Source: Zanthoxylum bungeanum (lineage: Eukaryota; Streptophyta; Magnoliopsida; Sapindales; Rutaceae). Taken from it: DNA of 64,000 bases. Shown piece by piece: positions 13,371-24,205 of this stretch (position 1 is the first letter of the stretch; every line of letters begins with the position of its first letter). The stretch lies in assembly GCA_019454045.1 (NCBI GenBank), contig SKCR01033663.1:372001-436000 (forward strand). The letters run 5' to 3'. Under the pieces are notes generated by a model. That model was given only the letters and a program-made list of their open reading frames with translations. It did not search any database and was not told where the DNA came from. The translations under genes were made by a program, and so were the position numbers.

Positions 13371-14790
13371 TATTAGGACTGGTGCTCGGAGCGCCAATCT
13401 CGATCGTATTTATGTCCGATTCATGAATACGAACAATGTCTTTTTCTATAATATTACTAATTTATGGTAACACATCTTGTCTTTTATATAAATATTTGAT
13501 CTAATATCGATTATATTGAAACTAAATCTAATTTAGTGATATGTATTTATTAAACAAAGACCCAAGATTTACAATGTAGTACGCAGTTACAACGTAGTTT
13601 GTAATTGACATTGGGAAGCGTCACTATAAGTTGTATATTCTCAAATAAAGTCTATAGTCAAGATTTAGTAACACGTGTTAGTTAGTAAAATCCGCTGAGA
13701 CCAGTACATGTCGTATATCGAAACTTGGTCTGATGCTTTATCCTAATGAACCACGAGTCTTGAGAAACCCATATAGACGTGTAGGTGTTTATTTGATAAA
13801 CACTGAACGACTCACTGAAGATGTCCTAATAGATGGTACACCAACGCCAATAGGACTCTTCTCGAGTCGTCATAAAGAGTCAGAAAAGATACAGTGGGAG
13901 TGTCACAGATAATTCTACTGTGTTAGTGGAATTAGTTGTAACTTATGAAGTATTGACTTATGAAGTTATATAGTGACAATTAATTGTAACTTATGAAGTA
14001 TTGACTTATGAAGTTACATAGTGACCTTATAGATTAGAAGCTTTGATATTAGTGTTGTTTTTGCCCTTATCTCCATAGTATTTGGATTTGATCCCTAAAT
14101 ACTGGGAAAACTCAGTAGCTGTAGCACAATATTAATGTCGCATCTGAGTCATATTAATGTAAAAGTTAGGTTTTACAAAATATGAATGATGCTAGCTAAG
14201 GGAAACGATTGTGTTTGTTTGACAAATTCAATATACTATAGCGGACCTACTTGTTGTTGTCTGCCTCTTGAGTGCTAGGTGAGCTCTTGAGGGCCATGCG
14301 TATGTGATACAAATTTAGATGTGTATATGATACCGTGGATTGACACTAGAGCAAGTGTGAGAAATTATTAGGGCTGGTGCTCGGAGCGCCAATCTGGATC
14401 GTATTTATGTCCTATTCATGAATACGAACAATGTATTTTTCCATAATATTACTAATTTATGGTAACACCTCTTGTATTTTATATACATATTTGATCTAAT
14501 ATCGATTAGATTGAAACTAAATTTGATTTAGTGATATGTATATATTAGACAAAGACCCAAGGATTTACAATGTAGTACGCAGTTACAACGTAATTTGTAA
14601 TTAACATTGGGAAGCATCACTATAAGTTGTATATTCTCAAATAAAGTTCCTGGTCAAGATTTACTAACACGGGTCGGTTAGTAAAATCCGCTGAGACCAG
14701 TACATGTCGTATATCGAGACTTGGTCTAATGGTTTATCCCAATGAACCATGAGATATCCTTCACACTTTGATGATAGTCACGATCTATTT
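12876..14790 (+). repeat. Tandem duplication of ~995 bp spanning the pol end and LTR head of Cop2
   Basis: Unit 1 starts at about 12876 ('cgtcataaagagtaag') and unit 2 at about 13869 ('cgtcataaagagtcag'). Both contain the pol terminus, the polypurine tract and the LTR head, which begins at 13371 and again at 14366. The joint at 13868 runs from inside the LTR ('ctcgagtcg') straight back into internal sequence. In unit 2 the LTR lacks a segment present in unit 1 and in Cop1 (around 14752), so the copies have since diverged. Confidence 0.75.
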
Positions 14791-16587
14791 AGATCAGACC
14801 TTCGCCTGCTCGTTAGGTGTGGACTGATGCTCATTATATCCTGTGATTATCAGATAGAATCTGTCAGCCATATGTACAAGGCATATATATCTTGTACGTG
14901 TTTGCGATCTAGTAAATCCATGGCCGTGGTATACTTAGGAAGCTAGTTCCGAATTTTATTTAGAGATCGTAAATTTGAAAGTCGACTATATTATAGCTTA
15001 GGAATTTGACGTTTTTATCTATATCCCCGGTATAATATTGATAGCCTTTGACGGAAATATTATACGTATGCAATGACCTCGACTTGCATAGTTTAGCGAG
15101 AGTATCTGTGGTCGTCATAATTTATGAATGGGTGAATTAAGGACACAAAATTTGATTCTTTGACGGATAAATCTAAACTTAGAGAGTCCCACAATATGAA
15201 GTGTACTCGTTGAGCACTTGGGCAACATGTTATGAATAACACAGATTATTCATAAATACTTTATCGGATTAAATAAGTTAATTCGAATCATTTAAACGGT
15301 TAAACGAAAATACATGCATTAGGGGAGTTTGGTAAATTAATAATTAATATATATTTGTATTTGATACAAAATTTGATTAGATACATATTAATTAATTGTC
15401 AAATGAGATTTTGACACATGTAATAAATATAGGTGTTTTGTTATTTAGTGTAAATAAAAATACATATATATTAATAATTATATTAATTAATTATTTAGAT
15501 TTTAAATGTTAAATATTTAAATAATTAAATAATATCAATATTACATAATTATTGTGTAATATGTTTAATTATTATTGGTTACTAATAATATTAAACTTTA
15601 TGGTTAGTATTCAATTTGAATTTGTCTACTTCAACTTTATGTTTAATTAGTTTAATATTCATTTGTAATAATTTTTATTATACATGTTTAATTATTTTTG
15701 GTAACAAGTGGCATGCTTTATTTAAAGCTTGTAGTTATCAATTTGAATTTGATAACTTAAAGCTTATTAAATAATTTTGTGAAAGGATAATTATGCCCCT
15801 AAATTCGGCCATGTGCATATTAGAAGGGAAAAATTATTTTACCTTTCATAAGATTCTCTTGGCCAAGTTTCCACCATTTTAGAAAGCTTCCAAAATGGGT
15901 TCTTGAGAGAAAGTCATCAAATCAAGAAGGAAGCTTAAGGAAAACTGAAGATTTTAAGGTAACCTTTAATATTCTTAAGCTTAGAAAGTTTGTTTCTTGT
16001 TCTTGAGTGGGGCTTTTTGATTTGGAGGATGGATTTGGAGGCTAGATACAAGTGTGAAGTAAGATTGAGTAATATTAGTTCAATTTTATCATTTGATGAC
16101 TTGTTGTCATTCTAGAGTGTTATGACCACTCTTGTAACTACTAGAATTATTCTTGAGTTCTTCATTGGTGGTGGCTTTGATTCGTGTAAATATTAATATG
16201 ATAAATGTTGAGAAAAAATTGATTTAAAGCATGAAAATTGATATTTTTGGAAACCAGATCAAATCTGGAAATTCTAGAATTCCGGTTATCAAAAATATGT
16301 TATTTAAATATATTGGATGTGTATTGGGTATTGGAATAATTTCCAGAAATTATTTCGGAGTGAAAATATACGAAAATGATGAAAAACAGCGTTACCGAGT
16401 GAGTTTTGGGATTACTGGGTGTTCGCTATCCAAACAGTGAATTGGTCACTGTTTGGACAGCCCATGAACTGCCCAAGTACTATTGACGATGACCTGGGCC
16501 GCCCCCATGTGTATTGATTGTTCAATTCAGATAAAAACGCGTTTTATGCTATTTTGCGGAAAAATATTTTCGTAAATGTTTCGTGGT
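14366..16587 (+). repeat. Cop2 LTR, left part (interrupted by Tat1)
   Basis: Matches the reverse complement of the Cop1 LTR (3960-6505) along most of its length. It breaks at 16587 where Tat1 begins and resumes at 26054. No coding content; short frames at 14749-14946 and 16231-16440 are LTR sequence. Confidence 0.8.
16583..16587. other. Target-site duplication GTGGT, left copy (Tat1)
   Basis: GTGGT precedes Tat1 here and follows it at 26049-26053. Removing Tat1 and one copy restores an LTR reading that matches the Cop1 LTR across the joint, so the insertion is well supported. Confidence 0.9.
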
Positions 16588-18514
16588 TGTAGGACACAGA
16601 AATCGACGATGCTGTTCCAGGCTCGCGGCCCGGTCGGGAGTACGGAGTAGCCCGCAGGGACTAAACCGGAGAATAAAGGAGTCGCCACCTAGTGTGAACT
16701 GGGAAAATGATTTAAGGCCGCACTCACCCCTCGCAAGGGAAGTCCTCAAACAGTTGGGTTCGGAATGGTCCCTTATTTATGCCACTTGTAATGAACGGAT
16801 TTATGTAATAATATAACCGAGTCTACGCAACATACATACGCAAAAATAACCTACATCTAAGTTCGCATACAACCTATATCTAAGTTTGCATATAACATAT
16901 ATCTAAGTTTGCATGCATAAAAGTAAGTCGAAATAACGGCAAGCACACAATCTCATAGACACATTAAATTGCTAAATACGGAAACATAAATAAATAATCT
17001 ATTGTCTAAACATAAACATTGAAGATATATAATTAAACTTCTAGTGCGAAAGAAATAACTAAATCATGCATAAAAATAACATACTATTTCTAATAAACAA
17101 CGAATAAACACAAGATTAAATGAAACAAAATATATGAGTTTCTCAAGCGGTACGTGGAATTGTATCCCAAGTTCAGACCGCACTACCTTCCATTCGGATT
17201 CGTCTACGGAATTTACGTCTGGGTTTCCATCCGATATACCACGAGAGATAACACAAAATCATTCATCACATGTCCACAACATACATAAATCAACAATACG
17301 CATGTGAAGAATTACTAATAAATAATAAAAAATGAACGAGAATAAATAAAAAGGTGCCCTCAGGTCTTACCTTTTAAGTCGCCTCTTGGAAGTGCATTAC
17401 GCGGCCGTCGGAAGAGTTAATGCTCCGTAACTCCTCCGGTTCACTGGTTCGCTGTTCTCCTTCATTGCCTCGCAGTTTGGGGCTGTTGTTTCCTATATTT
17501 TTGCTGCTATTTTTGCTGATATTTTTGCTGTTTTTAGGGTTTAGTTTTTTTGGTGATTTAGGGATTGTTTTAGGGTACAGGTTTTTGGTGATTTAGGGGG
17601 CTGTTTTGGGGTGTATTTGCTGTATTTTAGGGCTGTTTGGGACTGTTGTTTTGCGGTATTTTAAGGCTGTTTGGGCTGCTATTTTTTTGGTAATGGGGGC
17701 TGTTTTAGTGACTGCAGTTTCGGTGGTTTAGGGGGTGACTTGGGCTGTGATTTTTGGTACTTTGATGGCTGTTTGAGGGGTTGCTTTTTGGTGATGATGA
17801 GGCTGGTTTGTGGTGATGTTTTCGGTGATGGAAGGCTATGTGATGGACTGTGTTTCACGGCAATAGGGAGTCTATTCTCTTGGCTTTGGGCGTGAATGCT
17901 CTAAGAGTCTAAGGGCTTGGTTTGGGTGTCTTTTTATAGGAGAGGGTTGAGGTTGTCCTTGTACGGGTCGGGAAAGTATCATGCAATTATGGGGGTATCT
18001 CTAATTAATGTGTCATAAGGAAAAATCTATTCACTTTAGGAAGGTAATTTGTGGGATTTGATTTTATTTTATTTAGTTTAGGCATGTGATTTAATTTAAT
18101 TAGGAATGTGATTTATGGGATTTTATTTTATTTTATTTAGTTTAGGAATGAGATTTGATTGGATTTTAACATGTGTTTAATGTGTTTGAATATTATTGGA
18201 GGGATTTAGTGGGCTTGGGCGTGAATTAGAAGGCTTGTGGGCGTGTGGTTTGCTCTTTTTGGTGGGCTTGGTGGTGTGTGGGCTTAGGTGTGTTGGCTTG
18301 GTGTAGGTTGCGGGGTTTTGGGCCGAGGATAAATTTCAAAACAAAGGTCCAACGAGCGAACCCGAAGCTAAGCAAACGAATTAAGTCCAACAAGGTATTG
18401 ATTTCTGACTTTTCCCTTCCGACGTTCGTTTCCCGCGACTTCCGTAACTTAAAGGGTAGTGCCTCCGTACGAGGCTCATCATCGGGACTTATATGCAAAA
18501 ATGCAGTGCCTACA
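16588..18514 (-). repeat. Tat1 3' LTR (1.93 kb)
   Basis: Begins TGTAGGACAC and ends GTGCCTACA on the + strand. Near-identical in layout to the right LTR at 24206-26048; it keeps about 90 bases near 17700-17805 that the right copy lacks. A TATA box (CCTATAAAAA on the minus strand) lies at 17931-17940. Reading frames here are not genes. Confidence 0.9.
17931..17940 (-). promoter_or_regulatory. TATA box of Tat1 left LTR
   Basis: Minus strand CCTATAAAAA. The same element occurs at the equivalent place in every Tat LTR here: 25454-25463 (minus), 29343-29352, 48659-48667 and 62247-62256 (plus), which supports it as the retrotransposon promoter. Confidence 0.7.
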
Positions 18515-18534
18515 ATCACCCCCACTTTGATGGG
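18515..18534 (-). other. Polypurine tract of Tat1
   Basis: The minus strand reads CCATCAAAGTGGGGGTGAT directly against the 3' LTR. The same tract is next to the LTR in Tat2 (about 28715-28732) and Tat3 (about 61697-61717), so it is the plus-strand primer site. Confidence 0.8.
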
Positions 18535-18847
18535 ACTTGTGCAGTGTGTAACAGTGACAATCCTATCAAAGTTATGCAATACATTTTTACTTACCTGGGT
18601 CACCAGCTGCTGTCTGACTTGCCTGTTGCTTCAAACTGAGTTGATCTGGTGGTGAGGTGCTGCGACCTCTGAGGTTCATTCCTGCAAGATGCTGTGATCT
18701 CTAGGAATCACTACCGGACTGAGCTGATATGGTGGCGAGGTGCTTCGACCCCTGGGCTTTGTTCCCGAACCACCGAATGTGGGCTTTATTCCCGAACTGT
18801 GCTGAATGTGATGGCGAGGTGTTGTCGACCTCTGGGCTTTGTTCCCG

Positions 18848-19105
18848 AACCATCTGTAAGGTGGTCCATTCCCTAACCATTACTGTGAGGTGGTCCATTC
18901 CCGAACTGTTACTGTAAGGTGGTCCATTCCTGAACCGTTATCGTGAGGTGGTCCATTCCCGAACCGTTACTGTGATGTGGTCCATTCCCGAATCGTTACT
19001 GTGAGGTGGTCCATTCCCGAACCATAACTATAAGGTGGTCCATTCCCGAACCGTTACTGTGAGGTGGTCCATTCCCGAACCGTTACAGTGAGGTGGTCTA
19101 TTCAT
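18848..19105 (-). repeat. 29-bp minisatellite in the Tat1 3' UTR, about 9 units
   Basis: The + strand word 'gtggtccattcc' recurs at 18861, 18890, 18919 and 18948 and onward, exactly 29 bases apart. It lies between the integrase gene and the 3' LTR. Upstream (18640-18850) are looser, degenerate relatives. Confidence 0.9.
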
Positions 19106-19984
19106 GAACTGTTTCTTGTGGAAGGCTAGTCGCACCCAGACTCGGTTTAACTTTCTGCTCTTCATTGCTTGCACTCGGCTAAGGCAGATCATTTGATGCG
19201 GTGTTCCGTACTGTCATACCACATTACTTTGTTTTACGAGATAGTTCCAATAGTTATACATATTTTCGTCCTCATATGATGCCTAGTGTCGAAACCAGGG
19301 AACCTTCAAAGTACTTGATACAACTCGAATCCGACCGTTTGAATAAATGATCTGAACTAGACTCCAAGTGTGTGTGTGTCAAGGTTTTTTCACAGCTTAA
19401 TCCTTAAGCAAGCAAACTTGATGATTTTGTCTCGAAGAATGGGATCCGTGGGTCTAACCAACCTGGATGTCTTGGTCATGCTCTGTGATTACTTCCTTAT
19501 ACTCAATGTGCTATGGTTTTCTTTTCTTCTTTTCTTTCGTCTCTTCATTTTTTTTCAACGCACCTACCCTTTAAGGTACCATTTCTCCTCATGGTGGTCC
19601 TAATACTCGCCCATGGGTAGCTTCACGTTATTCGGTTATAGGTGGTTTATTTTTCCTCTTCGGAGACTTTTTCTTCATTTCCAACCATATCGCATATCGT
19701 AACACGAGTAAAACATGATGGATATCTAAGCAAACGGTCATTCACTGATCCACCATCTCTTCAACTAGTCGTCTCACCGACTACTCCGGCTTCTACTGCT
19801 AAGATCCTGTAATTAAGTGCCCGTGAGTCTAGCCAAGATCAACCACTCAAAATGTCGGATGAAAGCACATCTCGCACTTATCGTTTCCAAGGTTTCTCCC
19901 TACAGTAAACAATTTCATCAGCGGACATATGCCTAACCATCAATGACTTCTCTCTATTTTTTTTTCAATCCACTGGAATTCTTC
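19106..19984 (-). mobile_element. Tat1 3' UTR, unique part
   Basis: No sense-strand gene seen. About 19360-19620 is homologous to 27490-27800 of Tat2 in reverse orientation, so it is an ordinary part of this Tat family. A plus-strand (antisense) frame at 19370-19603 has a relative in Tat2 at 27526-27738; see findings. The rest shows no recognisable motif. Confidence 0.55.
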
Positions 19985-20235
19985 TTTGCAACCGCTTGAT
20001 AATGTGGGCTTCGCCCCCTGGGATTCATTCCCGAAAACCGTTGGTGATGTGGGCCTCGACCCTGGGATTCATTTCCGAAACTGATACTGGTGTGGGCCTC
20101 AACCTTGGGATTCCTTCCCGAAACTGATACTGATGTGGGCCTCAACCCTGGGATTCCTTCTCAAAACTGATACTGATTCATTCCTGAAACTGATACTGAT
20201 GTGGGCCTCAACCCCGTGATTCATTCCTGAAACTG
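19985..20235 (-). repeat. 43-45-bp minisatellite in the Tat1 3' UTR, about 5 units
   Basis: 'gtgggc' starts at 20004, 20049, 20092, 20135 and 20201, giving steps of 45, 43, 43 and 66. In sense (minus) orientation each unit contains GGCCCACATCAGTATCAG, the same seed seen in the Tat2 and Tat3 arrays. Confidence 0.85.
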
Positions 20236-20440
20236 ATGATGTTATGTCGCTGCTTCTGGTTGGCTTGCATTTTCCACTTTCTCTTTTCTTTTTTGAAACC
20301 TGCGAATACAAAACGAAACAAAACATAAAAAAAGAGTGCAAGTACGTTACATGTATGCATGCATGCATGGATGAATTTCCTATTCCGTTGGGTTAGGTCT
20401 TCTGCCAATTCCCCCTGGTGACTGCTCGGTCTTCTCTTCC

Positions 20441-21509
20441 TCAGGCAAAATATTGCTTCAATTTGTCCACATTGATCGGCTCGGTGAACTCGTTTCCTTC
20501 CAAATCTGACAGTTTCACTGCCCAATTTCCCATGACTTTCTGGACTATGTAGGGTCCTTCCTTGTTGGGTCTGAACTTTCCTCTCGGGTCTGTCGTGGAC
20601 GGCTTTGACTGCTTAAGTACCAGATCACCCTTTCTAATCTTAGTGGGATGCACTTTTTTGTTGAATGCTCGAGCCAACCTCTTCTGGTATAACTGCATAT
20701 GACATAAAGACTTCATTCTCTTTTCATCCAGTAATGTTAACTGTTAAAATCTTCGCGAGGCCCATTCTTGTTCAGGTAACTCTGCTTCTGCTAATACCCG
20801 CATAGACTGTATCTCAACTTCCACTGGCAATACTGCTTCCATCCCGTAGACCAAAGAGTAAGGCGTGACCCCTGTTGATGTTCTCACAGAAGTTCTGTAC
20901 CCCCACAGGGCGTACGGCAGCTTATTGGCCCAATCTTTGTAGTTCTCCGTCATTTTGGCTAACATCTTCTTTATTGTCTTATTGGCTGCCTCGACTGCCC
21001 CATTTGCCTGCGGTCTGTAAGGTGACGACTTGTGATGGCCTATCCCGTACTTTTGTAGTATTTCCTTTATTTCTCCTTGAAACTGGACTCCATTGTCTGT
21101 TACTACGTGATGCGGTATTCCATATCGACATATGAGGTTCCGAGCTATGAACTTTGCCATCTGCTTTGCTGTGACATTACGAAATGACTCGGCTTCCACC
21201 CATTTTGAAAAGTAGTCTATTGCCACTATTATAAAGTGATGTCCATTCGATGCGTGCGGTCGAATTTCTCCGATCATATCAATTCCCCATGTTGAGAAAG
21301 GCCACAGCTCTGACAGCCCGTGCAACTCTATGTGAGGCAAATGGTTCAAGTTACCGTGCGCTTGACAATCATGACAATGTTTTACCAGTTTCGCACAGTC
21401 AGCTTCCATGGTCGACCAATAGAAACCTTGTCTCACTATCTTGCGGGACAAGTTCAATCAGTTCATGTGCGGTCCATATACTCCGGTGTGTACTTCTTTA
21501 TGAAGCGAT
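20441..21509 (-). pseudogene. Tat1 integrase (zinc-finger part, DDE core, C-terminal GPY/F-like part)
   Basis: Integrase inserts retrotransposon cDNA into the host chromosome. The frame 20744-21457 (237 codons) holds the end of the HHCC zinc-binding domain (HCHDCQ, residues 27-32) and the catalytic core with D60 (GIDMIGEI), D121 (VTDNGVQF) and E156 (NGAVEAANK); the 35-residue gap between the second Asp and the Glu is the classic D,D35E spacing. A stop then separates it from the C-terminal part at 20441-20716, which contains GPYIV, the GPY/F-like module. The core itself has no stop and keeps all three acidic residues, unlike the Tat3 copy. The region starts with a 269-bp duplication, so it is not continuous with upstream pol. 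Confidence 0.85.
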
Positions 21510-21780
21510 GTCCATTCGATGCGTACGGTCAAATTTCTCCGATAATATCAATTCCCTATGTTGAGAAAGGCCACGGCTCTGACAGCCCATGCAACTCTGT
21601 GTGAGGCAAATGGTTCAAGTTACCATGCGCTTGACAATCATGACAATGTTTTACCAGCTTCGCACAGTTAGCTTCCATGTTCGACCAGTAGAAACCTTGT
21701 CTCACTATCTTGTGGGATAAGTTCAATCCGTTCATGTGCGGTCCACATAATCCGGCGTGTACTTCTTCCATCGCTTTCTG
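21241..21780 (-). repeat. 269-bp tandem duplication inside the Tat1 integrase
   Basis: 'gtccattcgatgcgt' begins at 21241 and again at 21510, and the following ~270 bases match in both. Each unit encodes the integrase zinc-finger segment (KIVRQGFYW ... HCHDCQAHGN). Because 269 is not a multiple of three, the duplication itself puts the upstream pol frame (21556-22200) out of phase with the integrase core. Confidence 0.85.
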
Positions 21781-22355
21781 AGTCTCTTCCTTCCTCAGAC
21801 ACTTCAGCTGGATGCCATTTGCTTGTCTCTTGTATAGTTCTCCTTTCAAACTCACATACTGAGAAGCTAACTTCTGAATGGCAATCTTGTCTTTCCTACT
21901 TGCTTCTTCTGGGAATTCCCCCCGTTCTAGATATCTCTGAATATCATAATACCAAGGTTTCCTATTGTCGACCTCTACTTCTAATATCATTTCTATCTCG
22001 TAGACAGGTCTGTCTGCTGTTGTCAACATTAGAGGTCTCATCACCAACTTCTTCGGATTTTCCCAAGTTGCGGCTAGTGTAGCTAACGCATCGGCCATTT
22101 GATTTTCTTCTCGTGGCAAGTGCTGAAATTTACAATCGGGGAGAGCTTGTGCCAGATTCCTGAGGTGGAATAGGTAGGGTTTCAACCGTTCTTCCTTCAA
22201 TTCCTATTCTCCTTGCATCTGTCGGACTACCAACATCGAGTCTCCGTAGACCTCCACGTTCTTAGCCTTCAAGGTTATCAATGTCGTCAGTCCAAAGGCG
22301 CACGCTTCATACTCAGCCATGTTGTTGGTTACTCCGAACGTCAACCTCTTTTTTC
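21781..22355 (-). pseudogene. Tat1 archaeal-type RNase H remnant and linker to integrase
   Basis: The minus-strand frame 21556-22200 encodes a linker rich in charged residues (KPYLFHLRNLAQ; LPREENQMADALATL) that matches the segment between the second RNase H and integrase of Tat3 (56828-57262). LPREENQMADALA is the C-terminal end of the second RNase H fold. Just upstream, 22210-22355 encodes KRLTFGVTNNMAEYEA, the central acidic (E) motif of that domain. The N-terminal half with the first catalytic Asp is missing because of the deletion at about 22355. Confidence 0.75.
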
Positions 22356-22590
22356 TTCCGCTCCTCAGAGGTAACCTCTCTTGCGATTAAAACCTCCATA
22401 GGGCTTTCAAGCGCACCAAGGTTAAGTGCATTTGTTTTGGTTGAGTTGATGTCAAATATGCTCAAGTCATGCACGTTGAAAGGAAGAGACTCAGACAAGT
22501 AAGCAAAATGAATGTCTTTATTATTAATGGATGCGAGATCACAATTGAATAAGATCAGGAAAAAAAACATCCCTATAATTTGAAACTTTT
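22356..22590 (-). pseudogene. Tat1 remnant of the segment before reverse transcriptase
   Basis: A minus-strand frame (22313-22570) carries HFAYLSESLPFNVHDL and TSEER, matching the linker that leads into reverse transcriptase in Tat3 (about 54990-55165). Directly after TSEER it jumps into the second RNase H sequence. The whole reverse transcriptase and first RNase H, about 1.5 kb in Tat3, are therefore missing. On its other side, about 1.2 kb including all of protease is missing at about 22590. Confidence 0.75.
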
Positions 22591-23273
22591 TCTTCTTCCG
22601 TCTTCTTACTTTTTTCGGACATCAGATCCTCTAACTGATGTAATTCTTTTGCCCATTTACTTTCCCCTTTCTGCTCTGTTTCATTTTTACTATTGTTGCC
22701 CCATATCCCCATGCGGGAAGCTTGGTGGTCGTGAGTTTGGAGGACAGTGCTGTCAGGTATGCCGGAGTTGATTATGTGGGTGGGTGGAGGTTTTTTGTGT
22801 GCGTTGGGTTGTTCTTTTTCCGGGTCGGGTATTTTATGGGAGTCGAAGAGGTTCTGGATTTCATTTCTGAGGCGGGCACAGCTGTCGGTGTCATGGCCTT
22901 TTTTCTGGTGGAGGTAACAGTATAGGTTTAGGTCAAGGTAGCGTGGTACAGGGTTCGGAAGTGGTTTAGGTTCTAAGGGACTTAGGAGTCCTTGCCTTTT
23001 CAACTCTTCAAACACCTTTGACAAATGTCTACCAAAATTGGAGAATCACCTGTTCCTGATAGGGGCGACCTCAGAATGAGTGGGCTTGGTCCCCGAAGGT
23101 CCCATAATGGTACTTCTATTCCGGTTGCAGAACTTTCTATCATTAGCTATATAGGGTATGGTCAAACTGGCCACAACGGCGGTCAAAGCTTGCAACAGCT
23201 CGGTAATCTTAGTGAGATTAGTCTCCAACTGATCCATGCGAGAACCCTCATTATCTAACTCACTCATATTCAC
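22591..23273 (-). pseudogene. Tat1 gag, internally deleted
   Basis: Gag forms the particle that packages element RNA. The start (MSELDNEGSRMDQLETNLT) is at 23267-23273 on the minus strand and matches the Tat3 gag start at 52435. After about 40 residues it skips to the segment GPSGTKP, with the gag core (about 670 bases in Tat3) missing. A frame 22539-23024 then encodes the nucleic-acid-binding knuckle with C36, H39, H44 and C49 (CX2HX4HX4C), the same variant as in Tat3. Only a remnant of Gag could be made. Confidence 0.8.
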
Positions 23274-24188
23274 TAACGGTCTTTTGACAAGTCTTCCCTC
23301 CTCTCTTACCCAACAGAAATCTATGGTGTCTCTTAAAATCGGATGTTAGCATGTATGCGTGCGATGCATGGAATATATAAGTCGGCTCATTATCATTTTA
23401 AAGCATTCAATCGTACTATTGCGAGGTGCAAACTTGTCCCAGTTGAAAAGGGCCCAACAGGTTTACACTTTTGCGATAACATGGCTAAATAACTTCAAAT
23501 GATAAGGGGGTTTAAACATAAAGTGGCCCATCGGCATTTTAGAAGCTTTGTGCCCAATTTGTCATAAGAGGCAAGCTCGTCCAAGTTTAAATGGCCCAAC
23601 AAGTTCAAAACTCATGACGAAAGGTCCAACTGAATCCAAATGACGATAGTCCTAAACATAGGCATAAATGGATAGTCTCTATTGGTCATACAACTACAGT
23701 TCATATGCGGGTTTGTTGGGGTATAGACAAAGGCTTTCGTCGGCGAAGGATTGCCCACAACTAGGTCTCCCCACTCAAGGGTCCGAGCGACTAAGTGAGC
23801 ACACCTTTTTTTATACGCTAAGGTATGTGCCAACGAGTTATGATGCATGACTGACTGTCAGATGGATTTCCTATTGAAGATTCCCCAGAGGGAAGGTGGA
23901 GCGGACTCTCTTAAATACCCAAGCCTCTTAGGCTCTTATCGCCCTGGTGACATGAATAAACAACAAGTCCTCCAAATTAGTCCATCAAAGTAAGCTTCAA
24001 GTAAATGATTATCTAGGTGCCTTCACAACTTTTCCTTAGAAAGGTAGTGAATGAAGGAAGACACCAAACCATTACCTAGCTCTAATAGTGCCTTTGATTA
24101 AACCTCTTCAACCCACGGTAGACACGGTTAACTAAAGCACAAATCACAAATATTATAACACATTATTTCGGGGCCGATTCTCTATCCG
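23274..24188 (-). mobile_element. Tat1 5' leader
   Basis: Between PBS and gag. It contains one diverged relative of the ~182-bp leader repeat of Tat3 (about 23395-23700) and a sense-strand frame at 23612-23848 whose peptide (CAHLVARTLEWGDLV) is shared with the Tat3 leader at 51516; see findings. Confidence 0.6.
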
Positions 24189-24204
24189 CAGTGGAGTCGC
24201 CAGA
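24188..24204 (-). other. Primer binding site of Tat1 (tRNA-Arg type)
   Basis: The minus strand reads TGGCGACTCCACTGCGG, two bases inside the 5' LTR. From my memory of plant tRNA-Arg(ACG), whose 3' end reads CCCCAGTGGAGTCGCCA, the match is complete except one base. A tRNA-Arg primer is known for Ogre/Tat-lineage elements. Confidence 0.8.
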
Positions 24205-24205
24205 C

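Noticed and set aside
18226..18655. Overlapping frames of 125 and 136 codons at the end of the Tat1 left LTR
   Set aside because: Both run across the LTR edge, polypurine tract and minisatellite; they are not conserved as frames in the right LTR (25768-25986 is shorter).
18848..19105. Regular 29-bp direct repeats resembling a CRISPR array
   Set aside because: No unique spacers (head-to-tail units), no cas genes, and the context is a plant retrotransposon 3' UTR.
24188..24204. tRNA-Arg-like sequence
   Set aside because: Only the 3'-end complement is present; there is no cloverleaf, so it is a primer binding site and not a tRNA gene. No tRNA or rRNA gene was seen in the window.
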